Source: CAVWDU01 sp963753815 (GTDB lineage: Bacteria > Pseudomonadota > Gammaproteobacteria > Pseudomonadales > Halieaceae). Taken from it: a DNA stretch of 64,000 nt. This document shows positions 1 to 9,085 of the stretch, piece after piece; the stretch's first letter is position 1; the number at the start of each line of letters is the position of its first letter. Both the position numbers and the translations under genes were made by a program. The notes beneath the pieces are model-generated. The model made no database searches. It saw nothing but the letters and a program-made list of their open reading frames with translations, and had not been told where the DNA came from. The stretch covers positions 930,001 through 994,000 of the forward strand of contig CAVWDU010000004.1 of the NCBI GenBank assembly GCA_963753815.1, written 5' to 3'.

Positions 1-636
1 GACACCGACGCCGAAATTGCGGCGCTGCGCCAGCAGATGCAGCAGAACCACCGCAATTCCGAGGTTGAATTACAGCGTCTGAAAGCGGCCGCCAGTGCCG
101 CAAATGAAGGCCTGGAGCCCGAAATTTCCCGACTCGAGGCCGCCGAGCGCGACTACTGCGCCCAGGTGAGGGAGGACATAGCTGAGCTGGAGCGGCGGAT
201 TGCGGAACTGCGTCAGCGGCTGGAAACCAGCGGGTCTGTCCTCGCGCAGCAGGTAGAGGAAGCGAGGCTCGCTGTCGAGCAGCAACTGGTGGAATTCCAC
301 GCCCGGGGACAGGATGTCCTGACGGCCATGCATACCGAAACCGCCCGCCTTGAGGAGGGCGAAAAAGCGGCAGAACAGCGTCTCGAACAGCGTCTCGAGA
401 AGCTCAGGGAAGAACAGGCCGGCGCCAGTGGCGCCGTGGTCGGGGAACTCGCGCGGCTGAAGGAACAGGAGGCCGAGGTCACCCGGCAAATGGATGCCAA
501 ACTGGCCAAGTTACGCGAACGCGAGGCCGAGGTCAGGCAGGTGGCGGAGGAAAAATTGCGGCTGCTGGAACGACAGGAGCAGCAGGTGCGGGCCCGCGAG
601 ACAGCGGAAGTCGCCCGGGTCAGCGCCGCTCCCTGA
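1..636 (+). CDS. Coiled-coil protein, C-terminal part (5' end outside window)
   Basis: The frame is open from the first base and stops at TGA 634-636, so the N-terminus lies outside the window. The visible 211 residues are almost entirely Glu, Arg, Ala, Leu and Gln in heptad-like order, which predicts a long uninterrupted coiled coil. No enzymatic motif, membrane segment or Cys cluster is seen. An internal ATG at 37 could serve as a start, but the reading frame upstream of it has the same composition, so a truncated longer protein is more likely. A structural or scaffolding role is possible, but no function can be assigned. Confidence 0.6.
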   Translation, partial: DTDAEIAALRQQMQQNHRNSEVELQRLKAAASAANEGLEPEISRLEAAERDYCAQVREDIAELERRIAELRQRLETSGSVLAQQVEEARLAVEQQLVEFHARGQDVLTAMHTETARLEEGEKAAEQRLEQRLEKLREEQAGASGAVVGELARLKEQEAEVTRQMDAKLAKLREREAEVRQVAEEKLRLLERQEQQVRARETAEVARVSAAP

Positions 637-654
637 TTCCCCGGCCTGCGCCGC

Positions 655-2148
655 TCAAGCGACCAGCGATCGCTCGACGGCCGCATTCCACGACGCCAGC
701 CGTTTGCGCCGACCGGCTGCGGTCATTCCCACAGTGAATTCACGCTCGGCCCGCCAGATCTTGCGCACCCTGGCCGGGCTTTCCCAAAGCCCGACACCGA
801 GACCGGCCAGGTAGCACGCACCGGCGACGGTCGTTTCGATCACCGCGGGCCTGATCAGTTTCCGGCCCAGAACGTCGGCCTGGATCTGCAGCAGGAGGTT
901 ATTGGCCGTGGCGCCGCCGTCCACCCGCAGGGGTTTCAGACGCTTACCGAGATCAGACTCCATGGCCCGCAGCACGTCGGCGTTTTGCAAGGCCATCGCA
1001 TCCAGTGTCGCCCGCGCAATGTGTCCGCGATGAGTTCCCCGGGTCAGCCCCGTGAGCTGGCCGCGGGCGTGTGGCGCCCAGTGTGGCGCCCCGAGGCCGG
1101 TCAGCGCCGGCACAAACTCCACGCCGCCGTGGTCCTCCACCGTCGCGGCCAGTGCCTCGACGTCGGACGCCCTGCGGATGATTTGCAATCCGTCCCGCAA
1201 CCACTGCACCGCAGCCCCACAGACGAACGCCCCACCCTCGAGGGCGTAGACGGGCTTGCCTTTCTCGCCCAGCTGCCAGGCTACCGTGCTGAGCAGCCTT
1301 GCCGAAGACTTCAGCGGTCGCCGACCGGTGTTCATCAGGATGAAGGATCCGGTGCCGAAGGTGCACTTGGCATCGCCAGTGTTGAAACAGGCCTGGCCAA
1401 AAAGGGCCGCGTGTTGGTCACCCGCCACGCCTGCAATCGGGATACCATCCGGCAAGCCGGGCACACCGCGGGTGTGGGCGATGATCGCGCTGCTCGGCAC
1501 GATGCGCGGCAGCACGGACCGCGGAACATCAAACAGTTCCAGAAGTGTGTCGTCCCAGTCGCTCGTCTCCAGGTTCATCAGCAGGGTGCGAGAGGCGTTG
1601 GAGATATCGGTCGCATGAACGTCTCCACCGCTCAGCCGCCAGAGGAGATAGCTGTCGATGGTCCCGGCGGCGACCCGTCCCCGGCTGAGGCGACGGGCGA
1701 TACCTGCGGTGTTTGCCAACAGCCAGCGAATCTTGGTGGCAGCAAAATAGGGGTCCAGCAGCAGCCCGGTGCGCGCCTGTACCTCGGGTTCGTTCCCCCC
1801 CGCCTTCAACTGTTCACAGAAATCCGTTGTCCGGCGGCACTGCCAAACCACCGCATTGTTGAGCGCCTGCCCGGTGTCCCGGTCCCACAACAACGCCGTT
1901 TCGCGTTGATTGGTAATGCCTATGGCTGCGATCTCGGATACCTTGCAAAGGCGCTTGCGCAGCAGGCTGCGCAGGCACTTGCCGACTGAGACCCAGATAT
2001 CCTCCGGACGGTGTTCCACCCAGCCGGGGCGTGGGTATATCTGGGGGAACTCACGATTGACGCTGCCGACGATATGGCCGCGCTCGTCCATGAGGGCCAC
2101 GGTGGTCCCCGTGGTGCCCTGGTCGATGGCGAGTACATAACCCGCCAC
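655..2148 (-). CDS. glpK: Glycerol kinase
   Basis: Phosphorylates glycerol to sn-glycerol-3-phosphate with ATP in the cytoplasm (FGGY kinase family). The N-terminus shows the phosphate-binding DQGTTGTT motif at about residues 8-15. Further family blocks follow, including WQCRRT, the GVAGDQHAALFGQ and GTGSF region, and VDGGATANN. I chose the GTG at 2148, which gives 497 residues, the normal length for GlpK; longer starts would run into the aldehyde dehydrogenase gene. That gene's stop is at 2151-2153, so the two are almost certainly co-transcribed, upstream gene first. No glycerol facilitator or glycerol-3-phosphate dehydrogenase is nearby. Confidence 0.93.
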   Translation of the reverse strand: MAGYVLAIDQGTTGTTVALMDERGHIVGSVNREFPQIYPRPGWVEHRPEDIWVSVGKCLRSLLRKRLCKVSEIAAIGITNQRETALLWDRDTGQALNNAVVWQCRRTTDFCEQLKAGGNEPEVQARTGLLLDPYFAATKIRWLLANTAGIARRLSRGRVAAGTIDSYLLWRLSGGDVHATDISNASRTLLMNLETSDWDDTLLELFDVPRSVLPRIVPSSAIIAHTRGVPGLPDGIPIAGVAGDQHAALFGQACFNTGDAKCTFGTGSFILMNTGRRPLKSSARLLSTVAWQLGEKGKPVYALEGGAFVCGAAVQWLRDGLQIIRRASDVEALAATVEDHGGVEFVPALTGLGAPHWAPHARGQLTGLTRGTHRGHIARATLDAMALQNADVLRAMESDLGKRLKPLRVDGGATANNLLLQIQADVLGRKLIRPAVIETTVAGACYLAGLGVGLWESPARVRKIWRAEREFTVGMTAAGRRKRLASWNAAVERSLVA

Positions 2149-2150
2149 GG

Positions 2151-3578
2151 TCAGTCCCCGTAACCCTCGACCGCCTTGATCTCCAGAAAATCGGTGAAGC
2201 CATGATGGCCCCACTCACGGCCGTTACCGGACTGCTTGAAACCGCCGAAAGGCACATCAAAGCCACCCGAGGCGCCGTTGATGTGAACGTTGCCGGCGCG
2301 GATCTGCGCCGCGACTGCCCTGGCGTGATCGATATCGCCACTCTGCACGTAGCCGGCGAGGCCGTAGGGTGTGTCGTTGGCGATCTGGATCGCCTCTTCC
2401 TCGGTCTCGTAGGGAATCATGACCAGCACCGGACCGAAAATCTCCTCGCGCGCAATGGTCATGTCATTGTTGACGCCAGAGAACACCGTCGGCTTGACGA
2501 AATAGCCGCGTTCGATCCCCTCCGGCCGTCCCGGTCCGCCGGTAACCAGTTTCGCACCTTCTTCCATTCCGGTTTCGATCAGCCCCTGGATCTTCTTGAA
2601 CTGCACCTCCGACACGACGGGCCCCATGGTGGTGGAAGCCTCGGCGGGGTCGCCGACGACCACCCCTGCCGATACCCGCGCGGCGATTTCTTCCGCCTCG
2701 GCCAGCTTCGCCGCCGGCACCAGCATTCGCGATGGCGCATTGCAGGACTGCCCGGTGTTGTTATACATGTGCATTACGCCGCCGGTCACTGCCTGCTCGA
2801 GGTCCGCGTCCTCCAGCACGATGTTGGGCGACTTGCCACCCAGTTCCTGGGTGACGCGCTTGACTGTCGGGGCGGCGTTCTGCGCCACCAGCGTGCCGGC
2901 GCGGGTGGAGCCCGTGAACGACATCATGTCGACATCGGGGTGCCGCGACAGCGCCGTCCCGACGCCGGCACCATCACCGTTGACCATGTTAAACACGCCA
3001 GCGGGGACACCCGCCTCGTGCATGACCTGGGTCCACAGGTAGGCTGAAAGCGGGGCTACCTCGCTGGGCTTGAGTATCATGGTGCACCCGACGGCCAGCG
3101 CCGGCGCAACCTTGCAACCGATCTGGTTGACCGGCCAGTTCCAGGGGGTAATGAGTCCACACACGCCGATCGGTTCCTTGAACACGCGGTGTTCGCCGAG
3201 GTCTTCCTCGAAGGGAAAATCGCGCAGGATTTTCGCGGCCTCTTTCAAGTGGCCCAGCCCGCAATAGGCCTGGGCGGTGCTGGCGAGTTTCGCAGGCGCC
3301 CCCATTTCCTCCCTGATGGCCGCCGCGATCTCGTCGTAGTGCTTCTGGTAGACCTCGGCGCATGCCTCCAGCAACTCGACACGTTCTGATCGAGAGGTCC
3401 GGCTGAACGCAGGAAACGCCGCCTTGGCTGCCGCCACTGCCTTGTCGACGTCGGCCTCGGACCCGAGCGAGATGACTGCGCAAACCTCCTCGGTCGCCGG
3501 GTTGATGACATCGAAATCGTGTGCGACCTCGGGGTCGACCCACTCGCCGTTGATATAGAATTGTTTGTAATCGCGCAT
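2151..3578 (-). CDS. NAD(P)-dependent aldehyde dehydrogenase
   Basis: ALDH-superfamily enzyme of 475 residues oxidising an aldehyde to a carboxylate. Visible hallmarks are the oxyanion-hole Asn in PWNWP (N147), the cofactor-binding FTGST (221-225), the general-base Glu in ELGGKSPN (E245) and the catalytic Cys in NNTGQSC (C279). GGAGG lies a few bases before the ATG. It is the first gene of a two-gene unit with glpK, which suggests a substrate such as glyceraldehyde or another short or medium aldehyde. The sequence does not decide the substrate, and a betaine- or long-chain-aldehyde specificity is equally possible. Confidence 0.9.
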   Translation of the reverse strand: MRDYKQFYINGEWVDPEVAHDFDVINPATEEVCAVISLGSEADVDKAVAAAKAAFPAFSRTSRSERVELLEACAEVYQKHYDEIAAAIREEMGAPAKLASTAQAYCGLGHLKEAAKILRDFPFEEDLGEHRVFKEPIGVCGLITPWNWPVNQIGCKVAPALAVGCTMILKPSEVAPLSAYLWTQVMHEAGVPAGVFNMVNGDGAGVGTALSRHPDVDMMSFTGSTRAGTLVAQNAAPTVKRVTQELGGKSPNIVLEDADLEQAVTGGVMHMYNNTGQSCNAPSRMLVPAAKLAEAEEIAARVSAGVVVGDPAEASTTMGPVVSEVQFKKIQGLIETGMEEGAKLVTGGPGRPEGIERGYFVKPTVFSGVNNDMTIAREEIFGPVLVMIPYETEEEAIQIANDTPYGLAGYVQSGDIDHARAVAAQIRAGNVHINGASGGFDVPFGGFKQSGNGREWGHHGFTDFLEIKAVEGYGD

Positions 3579-3731
3579 AGCGACCTCCGACTTAGAGCAA
3601 CATGGGGTTTAAGTGTAACATTACCGGTGCCGACCGCCAGCCATCACCGGGGCGGTCGCCGGCGCCGATCGCGCCAGCGCATACGCACCAGTCAGCAGAC
3701 CGGCTGACCGCCAACTTCGGAGCACCAGCCT

Positions 3732-4868
3732 ATGAACCATGAAGAACTCACCCTGTTTCGCGATATGGCCCGTCGCGCCTTTGAACAGGAGATATCGCCC
3801 CACATCGAGGAATGGGAACAACAGCACGCGGTGCCCCGGGAGATGTGGAGTCGTCTCGGCGAGGCCGGCCTGCTGTGCCCGGACATGCCCGAGAGTCACG
3901 GCGCCGCCGGCGCCTCGCCCATGGTGACCCTGGCGATTATAGAGGAGTTGTCGCACATGGGATTCGGCGGGATTGCATCGGGTTATGGCATTCACAGCAA
4001 TATTGTCGCCCCCTACATCGAGCACTTCGGCACGGACGCGCAGCGCGAGAAGTGGCTGCCCCGGATGGTCAGGGGTGAAGTACTCGGTGCGCTCGCCATG
4101 ACCGAACCGGGGGCCGGCTCCGACGTGCAGGGCATCCGCACCAGCGCAGTCAGGGATGGCGACGGATGGCTCCTCAACGGATCCAAAATCTTTATCACCA
4201 ACGGCATTCTCGCCGACCTCGTGGTGGTCGCCGCCATCACCGATCCGGGCAAGGGTGCCAAGGGGACCTCGCTGTTCCTGGTCGACACCACCCTGGCCGG
4301 CTTCCAACGGGGAAAGAAGATCGAAAAAATCGGCCAGCACTCGTCTGATACGGCGGAGCTGTTTTTCCAGGATGTCAGGCTGCCGGCCGATGCGCTGCTG
4401 GGGGAACTCAACCAGGGGTTTGTCATCATGATGAAGGAACTGCCAAGGGAACGCCTTGGTATTGCCGCCCAGGCCGTGGCGGCGGCCGAGGGCGCCCTGG
4501 ACCTCACTGTGGACTATGTACGGGAGCGCAAGGCATTCGGCCAGACCATCGCCAGCTTCCAGAACACGCGTTTTACCCTCGCCAGGGTAAAAACTGAGAT
4601 CGCCATCAATCGCGCATTCTACGAGAAATGCGCCGACGCCTATGGCCGTGCTGAACTCAGCGCCGAGGATGCCGCCATACTCAAGTACGCCAGCACCGAG
4701 ATGCAGTGCAGCACGATCGATGACTGCCTGCAACTGTTCGGCGGCTATGGGTACACCGCTGAATACCCGATATCGAGGTACTACACCGACGCCCGGATTC
4801 AGCGCATCTACGGCGGTACATCGGAGATCATGCTGGAACTGGTCGCGCGGCCGATGCTGGGGCGCTGA
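3732..4868 (+). CDS. Acyl-CoA dehydrogenase (long-chain/LCAD-like)
   Basis: FAD-dependent alpha,beta-dehydrogenation of an acyl-CoA, passing electrons to ETF. The 378 residues carry the FAD/substrate signature AMTEPGAGSD (about 122-131) and the C-terminal dimer/FAD block QLFGGYGYTAEYPISR. The usual catalytic Glu of the IYEGT motif is Gly here (IYGGTSEI). The acid is instead at the position used by LCAD and isovaleryl-CoA dehydrogenase, in PRERLGIA (E240). The enzyme is therefore predicted active with the alternative catalytic base. It is transcribed divergently from the aldehyde dehydrogenase and has no obvious operon partner. Confidence 0.9.
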   Translation: MNHEELTLFRDMARRAFEQEISPHIEEWEQQHAVPREMWSRLGEAGLLCPDMPESHGAAGASPMVTLAIIEELSHMGFGGIASGYGIHSNIVAPYIEHFGTDAQREKWLPRMVRGEVLGALAMTEPGAGSDVQGIRTSAVRDGDGWLLNGSKIFITNGILADLVVVAAITDPGKGAKGTSLFLVDTTLAGFQRGKKIEKIGQHSSDTAELFFQDVRLPADALLGELNQGFVIMMKELPRERLGIAAQAVAAAEGALDLTVDYVRERKAFGQTIASFQNTRFTLARVKTEIAINRAFYEKCADAYGRAELSAEDAAILKYASTEMQCSTIDDCLQLFGGYGYTAEYPISRYYTDARIQRIYGGTSEIMLELVARPMLGR

Positions 4869-5057
4869 CATACGGCGTTTCCGTTCCGTCGCCGGCAGGC
4901 TCGCAGCCAGACCGCATACGCCTGCTTGACTCCGGTCGAACCCGGGCTCAACTTTCAGTGCCCGGTGAACCGCCGCGCTTGCCACTGTCGGACTCCTGTG
5001 GCTATGATGACGGCGTTATACATCCGTATTTGTAACCGCCCGAGGGAGCACCCACCC

Positions 5058-5537
5058 ATGACCAAGGCCACTTTTCGCCGCACATTCGCCGCCGGCGTTA
5101 TCGGCGCCAGCCTGCTGTCGCCGGCAGCGATGTCCCACTACGATGACAAGGAAGTCCCCCAGTCCTATCGCCAGTCCTGGTTCGCGCTGCTGGCAATGAA
5201 CTTCGGTCCGATGGCCGCCATGGCGAAAGGAGAAATGCCATGGGACGACAGCAGACTCAAGGGCTATGCCCAGGACCTCGAGGCCATTACCCAGCTGGAC
5301 CTCATGCGCGGGTTTGCGCCGGGCTCTGACAAGGGAAAGACACGCGCCAAGCCCGACATCTGGAAGAACAAGGACGACTTCAGCGCCAAGTTCAAGGACC
5401 TGCAAGCTGCGGCAGCTGATCTCAACGCAGTGGCAGCCACGGGGGATCGCGACAAAATCAAGGCCCAGGTGGGCGTTACGGGTAAAACCTGTAAAGCCTG
5501 CCACGATGAGTACAAGTCAAAGAACTATCTGTACTGA
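5058..5537 (+). CDS. Cytochrome c' (class II c-type cytochrome), exported
   Basis: 159-residue precursor. The Arg-rich n-region, the hydrophobic segment at about 10-22 and a following Ala-Met-Ser give a Sec signal peptide, so the mature protein is periplasmic. The single haem site CKACH (C145, C148, H149) sits near the C-terminus, as is typical of four-helix-bundle cytochromes c', which bind NO and CO. I preferred the ATG at 5058 over one at 5004 because it starts directly at the signal peptide and follows GAGGGAG. A b561-type cytochrome faces it across 62 bp, a frequent neighbourhood for cytochrome c' genes. Confidence 0.88.
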   Translation: MTKATFRRTFAAGVIGASLLSPAAMSHYDDKEVPQSYRQSWFALLAMNFGPMAAMAKGEMPWDDSRLKGYAQDLEAITQLDLMRGFAPGSDKGKTRAKPDIWKNKDDFSAKFKDLQAAAADLNAVAATGDRDKIKAQVGVTGKTCKACHDEYKSKNYLY

Positions 5538-5599
5538 TACGCCAAGGCAGGACCACGATCCGCGTACGCCACACCGCTACGCAGTGTGCCGGCCGCTGG

Positions 5600-6280
5600 T
5601 TACCACATCACGGTGGGTTGTGGCGCAAAGGCGATTATCGCCCACAGCAGCAATGCGATAGCGCCCGATAGAACCAGTGCGAGCCAGGTCGGCGCAAGCG
5701 CCTGCCGCCCGGTCCTGCCGGACGCTTCACCTCGCGTCATGGCTTGCAGCAGCGGTTCACCACGCACGAACTGGTGCCAGCAGACCGCCAGAATGTGCAG
5801 CACGATGAATGCCAGCAGGATGTCAAACGCGACCTCATGGATGACGCCGAGCGTGTCGCGCAGGTCACCATCGAGAGCGTAGTACAAGGGCCCGTTGAAC
5901 AACACGTCATCAGTGTTGAACAAGCCGGTAACGGCCTGGGTCAGCAGCAACAGGAGCATGATCAAGACGGACCAGCCACCGAGGGGGTTGTGCCCAGGGC
6001 TGGTGCCACCCTCTCCGCGCAGGTAAGCGAGAATGGCGCCGGGGCCGGCGAGAAAGTCACTGAACCGCGAGTGGCGACTGCCAACGAACCCCCAGGCTAT
6101 GCGGAAGACCACCAGGACCAACACCACATAACCCACCCACGCGTGCCGATCCAGCTCACCCTGGTCCCCGGTCCACCAGGAAAGCCCGATACACAGCACC
6201 AGAGCCCAGTGGAAAAACCGGGTCGGAAGATCCCACAAGGGGTGCTTGTCAGCCACCGGCGACCTCGCCGGCGGCTGCAC
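5600..6280 (-). CDS. Cytochrome b561-type dihaem membrane protein
   Basis: 226-residue integral membrane cytochrome of the b561 / Ni-Fe-hydrogenase cytochrome-b family, with about five hydrophobic segments. Candidate haem ligands are the His of RFFHWAL in the first helix, H47 region (DRHAWVGY), HEVAFD and VLHILAVCWHQF. Family members carry electrons between quinones and periplasmic c-type cytochromes. The gene converges on the cytochrome c' gene, so a functional pair is a reasonable inference. The start is GTG at 6280; a second GTG ten codons on is possible. Confidence 0.85.
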   Translation of the reverse strand: MQPPARSPVADKHPLWDLPTRFFHWALVLCIGLSWWTGDQGELDRHAWVGYVVLVLVVFRIAWGFVGSRHSRFSDFLAGPGAILAYLRGEGGTSPGHNPLGGWSVLIMLLLLLTQAVTGLFNTDDVLFNGPLYYALDGDLRDTLGVIHEVAFDILLAFIVLHILAVCWHQFVRGEPLLQAMTRGEASGRTGRQALAPTWLALVLSGAIALLLWAIIAFAPQPTVMW

Positions 6281-6430
6281 AACGACGCAGTGTGAGTCTC
6301 TGGCTCGCCACCTTACCCACCCGATATCAAGCGCTCTGCCGGCGCCAGGTACCGGGCATCGCCCGGCGCGACATCAACCCGCGACAGAACCTGAACAAGC
6401 CTGAGTGCGCGCCACAAACAGCCGACAGCA

Positions 6431-7804
6431 TTACGGGGAGGCCTCCACTGCGGCGGTGATGCCGTCCTGCAACAACTCGAGCAAAGCCACTACCGTGGCC
6501 TCGGTACCCACGGTGACAGCCGGCTCCGGGTCGATCTTGAATTTTGGCGAGTGGTGGGACGGCACCGGCTCCCCCCCGGCGGCCTCGCGGTCGAAAGCGG
6601 CCTGCGGTGTGCCGCCAACGGCGAAGTAAGTGCTGGGGATATAGGGATCGGCGGTGAAAAACGGGAAGTCCTCGGCCCCCATGCCCAGCCGTTTGGCCTC
6701 GTGGAAAACCTCATCCCCGAAAACCTTTGCCCAGACACCGCGCAAACGCCCGGTCAGGTCGGCGTCATTGGTGGTTGGCGGAACAGATTCCGAGGAGACG
6801 ATGACCTCTGGGAGCAATTCCTCGGGAAGCCCGGCAACCCGCCCCATGTTGCGGGCAACACGCTCGATACCGCGCAGCAGTATCTCCCGGCTCTCGAGGT
6901 TGTCATTGCGCACCGTGAGCTGCAGGCGAGCCTCCTCTGAGATGATGTTGTGCTTGGTGCCCGCCTGAAAGGAACCCACCGTGATCACCCCCGCTTCCCG
7001 CGGCGGCAATTCGCGGCTCACAACAGTCTGCAGAGCGAGCACGATCTGGGCGCCGAGGACCACCGGGTCCACGCCACGATGGGGGCTCGCCCCGTGTGCA
7101 CCGACACCGCGAACGATGATATCGACCGTATCGGCGCCCGAATAGGCAGCACCCGTGGACGCCACCAGCTTGCCTGTAGGTACATCGGCAGAGACATGGA
7201 ACGCGAGCGCGTAGTCCGGCTGGCCGAAACGCTTCCAGAGATCGTCCTCCATCATGATGCGGGCGCCGGCGATCCGCTCCTCGGCCGGCTGACCGATCAG
7301 CATCAGGGTTCCCGACCACTCGTCGCGGCGCGCCGCCATGGCCCGCGCGGTTCCCACCAGGCTGGTGATGTGAACATCGTGGCCGCAGGCATGCATCACA
7401 CCCACCGTGTTGCCATCCCAATCCTCCTGGGTGGCTCGGGATGCGTTCTCAAGGCCCGACGCCTCCGTTACCGGCAGACCGTCCATATCGGCGCGCATCA
7501 TCACCAGCGGTCCGCTGCCATTCTTCAGCATGGCGACCACACCGTAGCCGCCGACACCCTCGGTCACGTCGAAGCCGGCGTCGCGCAGCTCGGCCGCCAG
7601 GCGCGCAGCGGTTGCCGCTTCCATGAATGATAACTCGGGATTGCGGTGAAAGTGGTCAAACAACGCGCCCAGGTGTTCCCGATAGTCCTCGGCGATGGCA
7701 GCCGTCAGTCCGTCGGTATCCGCCAAAGTGACGGACGAATGCGCTGCCAGCAGGGCCAGTGAAGCCGCGCGCAGATGTACTTTCAACTCTCGATAGAATG
7801 GCAT
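6431..7804 (-). CDS. M20-family amidohydrolase (HipO/IAA-amidohydrolase type), exported
   Basis: Zinc peptidase-like amidohydrolase of 457 residues that cleaves N-acyl amino acids or related amides. Metal-binding motifs are visible in MMRADMDGLPV, in MHACGHDVH and near the C-terminus in MGAEDFPFF. A dimerisation (lid) domain lies between them. The N-terminus has a Sec signal-like segment (Ala/Leu-rich, ending SVTLADTD), pointing to a periplasmic enzyme, unlike the cytosolic HipO relatives. It is monocistronic and divergent from the saccharopine genes, with a 54-bp repeat in the shared upstream region. Confidence 0.88.
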   Translation of the reverse strand: MPFYRELKVHLRAASLALLAAHSSVTLADTDGLTAAIAEDYREHLGALFDHFHRNPELSFMEAATAARLAAELRDAGFDVTEGVGGYGVVAMLKNGSGPLVMMRADMDGLPVTEASGLENASRATQEDWDGNTVGVMHACGHDVHITSLVGTARAMAARRDEWSGTLMLIGQPAEERIAGARIMMEDDLWKRFGQPDYALAFHVSADVPTGKLVASTGAAYSGADTVDIIVRGVGAHGASPHRGVDPVVLGAQIVLALQTVVSRELPPREAGVITVGSFQAGTKHNIISEEARLQLTVRNDNLESREILLRGIERVARNMGRVAGLPEELLPEVIVSSESVPPTTNDADLTGRLRGVWAKVFGDEVFHEAKRLGMGAEDFPFFTADPYIPSTYFAVGGTPQAAFDREAAGGEPVPSHHSPKFKIDPEPAVTVGTEATVVALLELLQDGITAAVEASP

Positions 7805-7891
7805 GTAATCGGTAGTCCGGTCGGTCGGGAAAGGAGACAGAAGGCTATCAGAGACAGTAAAAAGCGCAAGCGGATGTGACCGCCCCCTGAG

Positions 7892-7945
7892 CTGGACGCT
7901 TCAGAGCTCCGCTGAGCGCGATTGCCATTGTTCAGAGGTGCCCTA
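7892..7945 (+). repeat. 54-bp dispersed repeat, copy 1
   Basis: This 54-bp unit matches 28851-28904 at 52 of 54 positions; the differences are G/A at 7906 and 7930. The unit starts CTGGACGCTTCAGA and ends AGAGGTGCCCTA. It contains the short direct repeat TTCAGAG twice in this copy and a small hairpin GCTC-CGCT-GAGC. It has no coding potential. It lies in the divergent promoter region between the M20 gene and the saccharopine genes, and its right half supplies a promoter -35 hexamer. Confidence 0.8.
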
Positions 7946-7949
7946 TAGT
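7922..7949 (+). promoter_or_regulatory. Predicted sigma-70 promoter of the saccharopine genes, within the repeat
   Basis: TTGCCA (7922-7927) and TATAGT (7944-7949) are separated by 16 bp, each matching the sigma-70 consensus at five of six bases. The start codon is 29 bp beyond the -10. The -35 and spacer lie inside the 54-bp repeat, and the -10 straddles its edge. In the second repeat copy the -10 is not preserved. Confidence 0.5.
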
Positions 7950-7977
7950 ATCCACACCTGCCTGCGGGAACGAGACC

Positions 7978-9081
7978 ATGACACGCACCCACCCCCCTCA
8001 ACTCTGGTTGCGAGCGGAGAGCAAGCCCGGCGAAGCCCGGGCCGCACTGGCGCCACCACACGCGAAGATGCTGATCGACCGCGGGTTTTCTGTCGTCGTG
8101 GAGGACTGCCGGCAACGCGTGTTTCCCATCTCCGACTACGAGGCTGCCGGTTGCGCGATAGCCGCGACCGGCGAATGGCCTGCGGCACCGGCGAACAGTT
8201 TCATACTGGGTCTGAAGGAACTGCCGGATGATGGCAGCATGCTGTCCCACACGCATATCTACTTCGCTCACGCGTTCAAGGAACAGGCCGGGTGGACCGA
8301 ACTGCTCGGCCGGTTCGCCGCCGGCGAAGGCTGCCTGCTGGATCTCGAGTACCTGGTTGACGGCGACGGCCGCAGACTTGCCGCGTTCGGTCACTGGGCC
8401 GGGTTCACCGGCGCTGCGCTGGGCGTACTGAACTGGTCCCGCCAGCGCCGCGGCCTGACGCCGGGCCTGCCAGCACTGGCGCCCTGGCCCGACAGTATCG
8501 CGCTGGTCGCGGAGTGTCGCGAAGCGCTGCGGGAGGCGGCGGCGACTGGCGGGCCGGCACCGACCATGATCATCATCGGCGCCGGCGGCCGCGTCGGTGG
8601 TGGCGCGCTGCGACTCGCCGCCGAACTCGACCTGCCCGCAACCGAATGGGACATTGCCGAGACCGCCGCGGGTGGGCCCTTCCCCGCCTTGCTCGACTAC
8701 GACATCCTGGTCAACTGCGTTCTGGTGCATGACCCGATGCCGCCGTTTCTCACCCAACAGATGACCGGGCTCGACGGCCGCCGCCTGGGCGTCATCGCCG
8801 ATGTCAGTTGCGACCCCTACGGCAGTTACAATCCACTGCCCCTGTACCAGCGCTGCACCACCTTGCAGGACCCCTGCCTGAGGCTGATCGAGCGCGCACC
8901 ACCCCTCGATGTGATCGCTATCGATCACCTGCCCTCGCTGCTGCCTGGGGAATCCAGTCTCGATTTCAGTGAGCAGTTGCTGCCGAGCCTGTTACGGCTG
9001 CAACATCCGGAGGGAGAGGAATGGCAACGCGCGCGGACCCTGTTCCACGAGCGCCTGGAAACCAGCCAGGGAGGGGGATAA
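7978..9081 (+). CDS. Saccharopine dehydrogenase, lysine-forming type (LYS1-like)
   Basis: 367-residue member of the alanine dehydrogenase/PNT-fold saccharopine dehydrogenase family. It interconverts saccharopine with lysine plus 2-oxoglutarate using NAD(H). The N-terminal substrate domain begins WLRAESKPGEARAALAP, typical of the family. The nucleotide-binding loop IIIGAGGRVGGGA lies at about 198-210 and the conserved VIADVSCDP follows. The next gene encodes the other half of the pathway and starts 4 bp after this stop. In most bacteria lysine is made through diaminopimelate, so the pair more probably degrades lysine or supplies an osmolyte precursor. The sequence does not decide the direction. 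Confidence 0.87.
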   Translation: MTRTHPPQLWLRAESKPGEARAALAPPHAKMLIDRGFSVVVEDCRQRVFPISDYEAAGCAIAATGEWPAAPANSFILGLKELPDDGSMLSHTHIYFAHAFKEQAGWTELLGRFAAGEGCLLDLEYLVDGDGRRLAAFGHWAGFTGAALGVLNWSRQRRGLTPGLPALAPWPDSIALVAECREALREAAATGGPAPTMIIIGAGGRVGGGALRLAAELDLPATEWDIAETAAGGPFPALLDYDILVNCVLVHDPMPPFLTQQMTGLDGRRLGVIADVSCDPYGSYNPLPLYQRCTTLQDPCLRLIERAPPLDVIAIDHLPSLLPGESSLDFSEQLLPSLLRLQHPEGEEWQRARTLFHERLETSQGGG

Positions 9082-9085
9082 GCCC

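Noticed and set aside
3621..4985. Long minus-strand open frame of 454 codons opposite the acyl-CoA dehydrogenase
   Set aside because: Antisense shadow of a clearly conserved gene in GC-rich DNA; no recognisable protein features.
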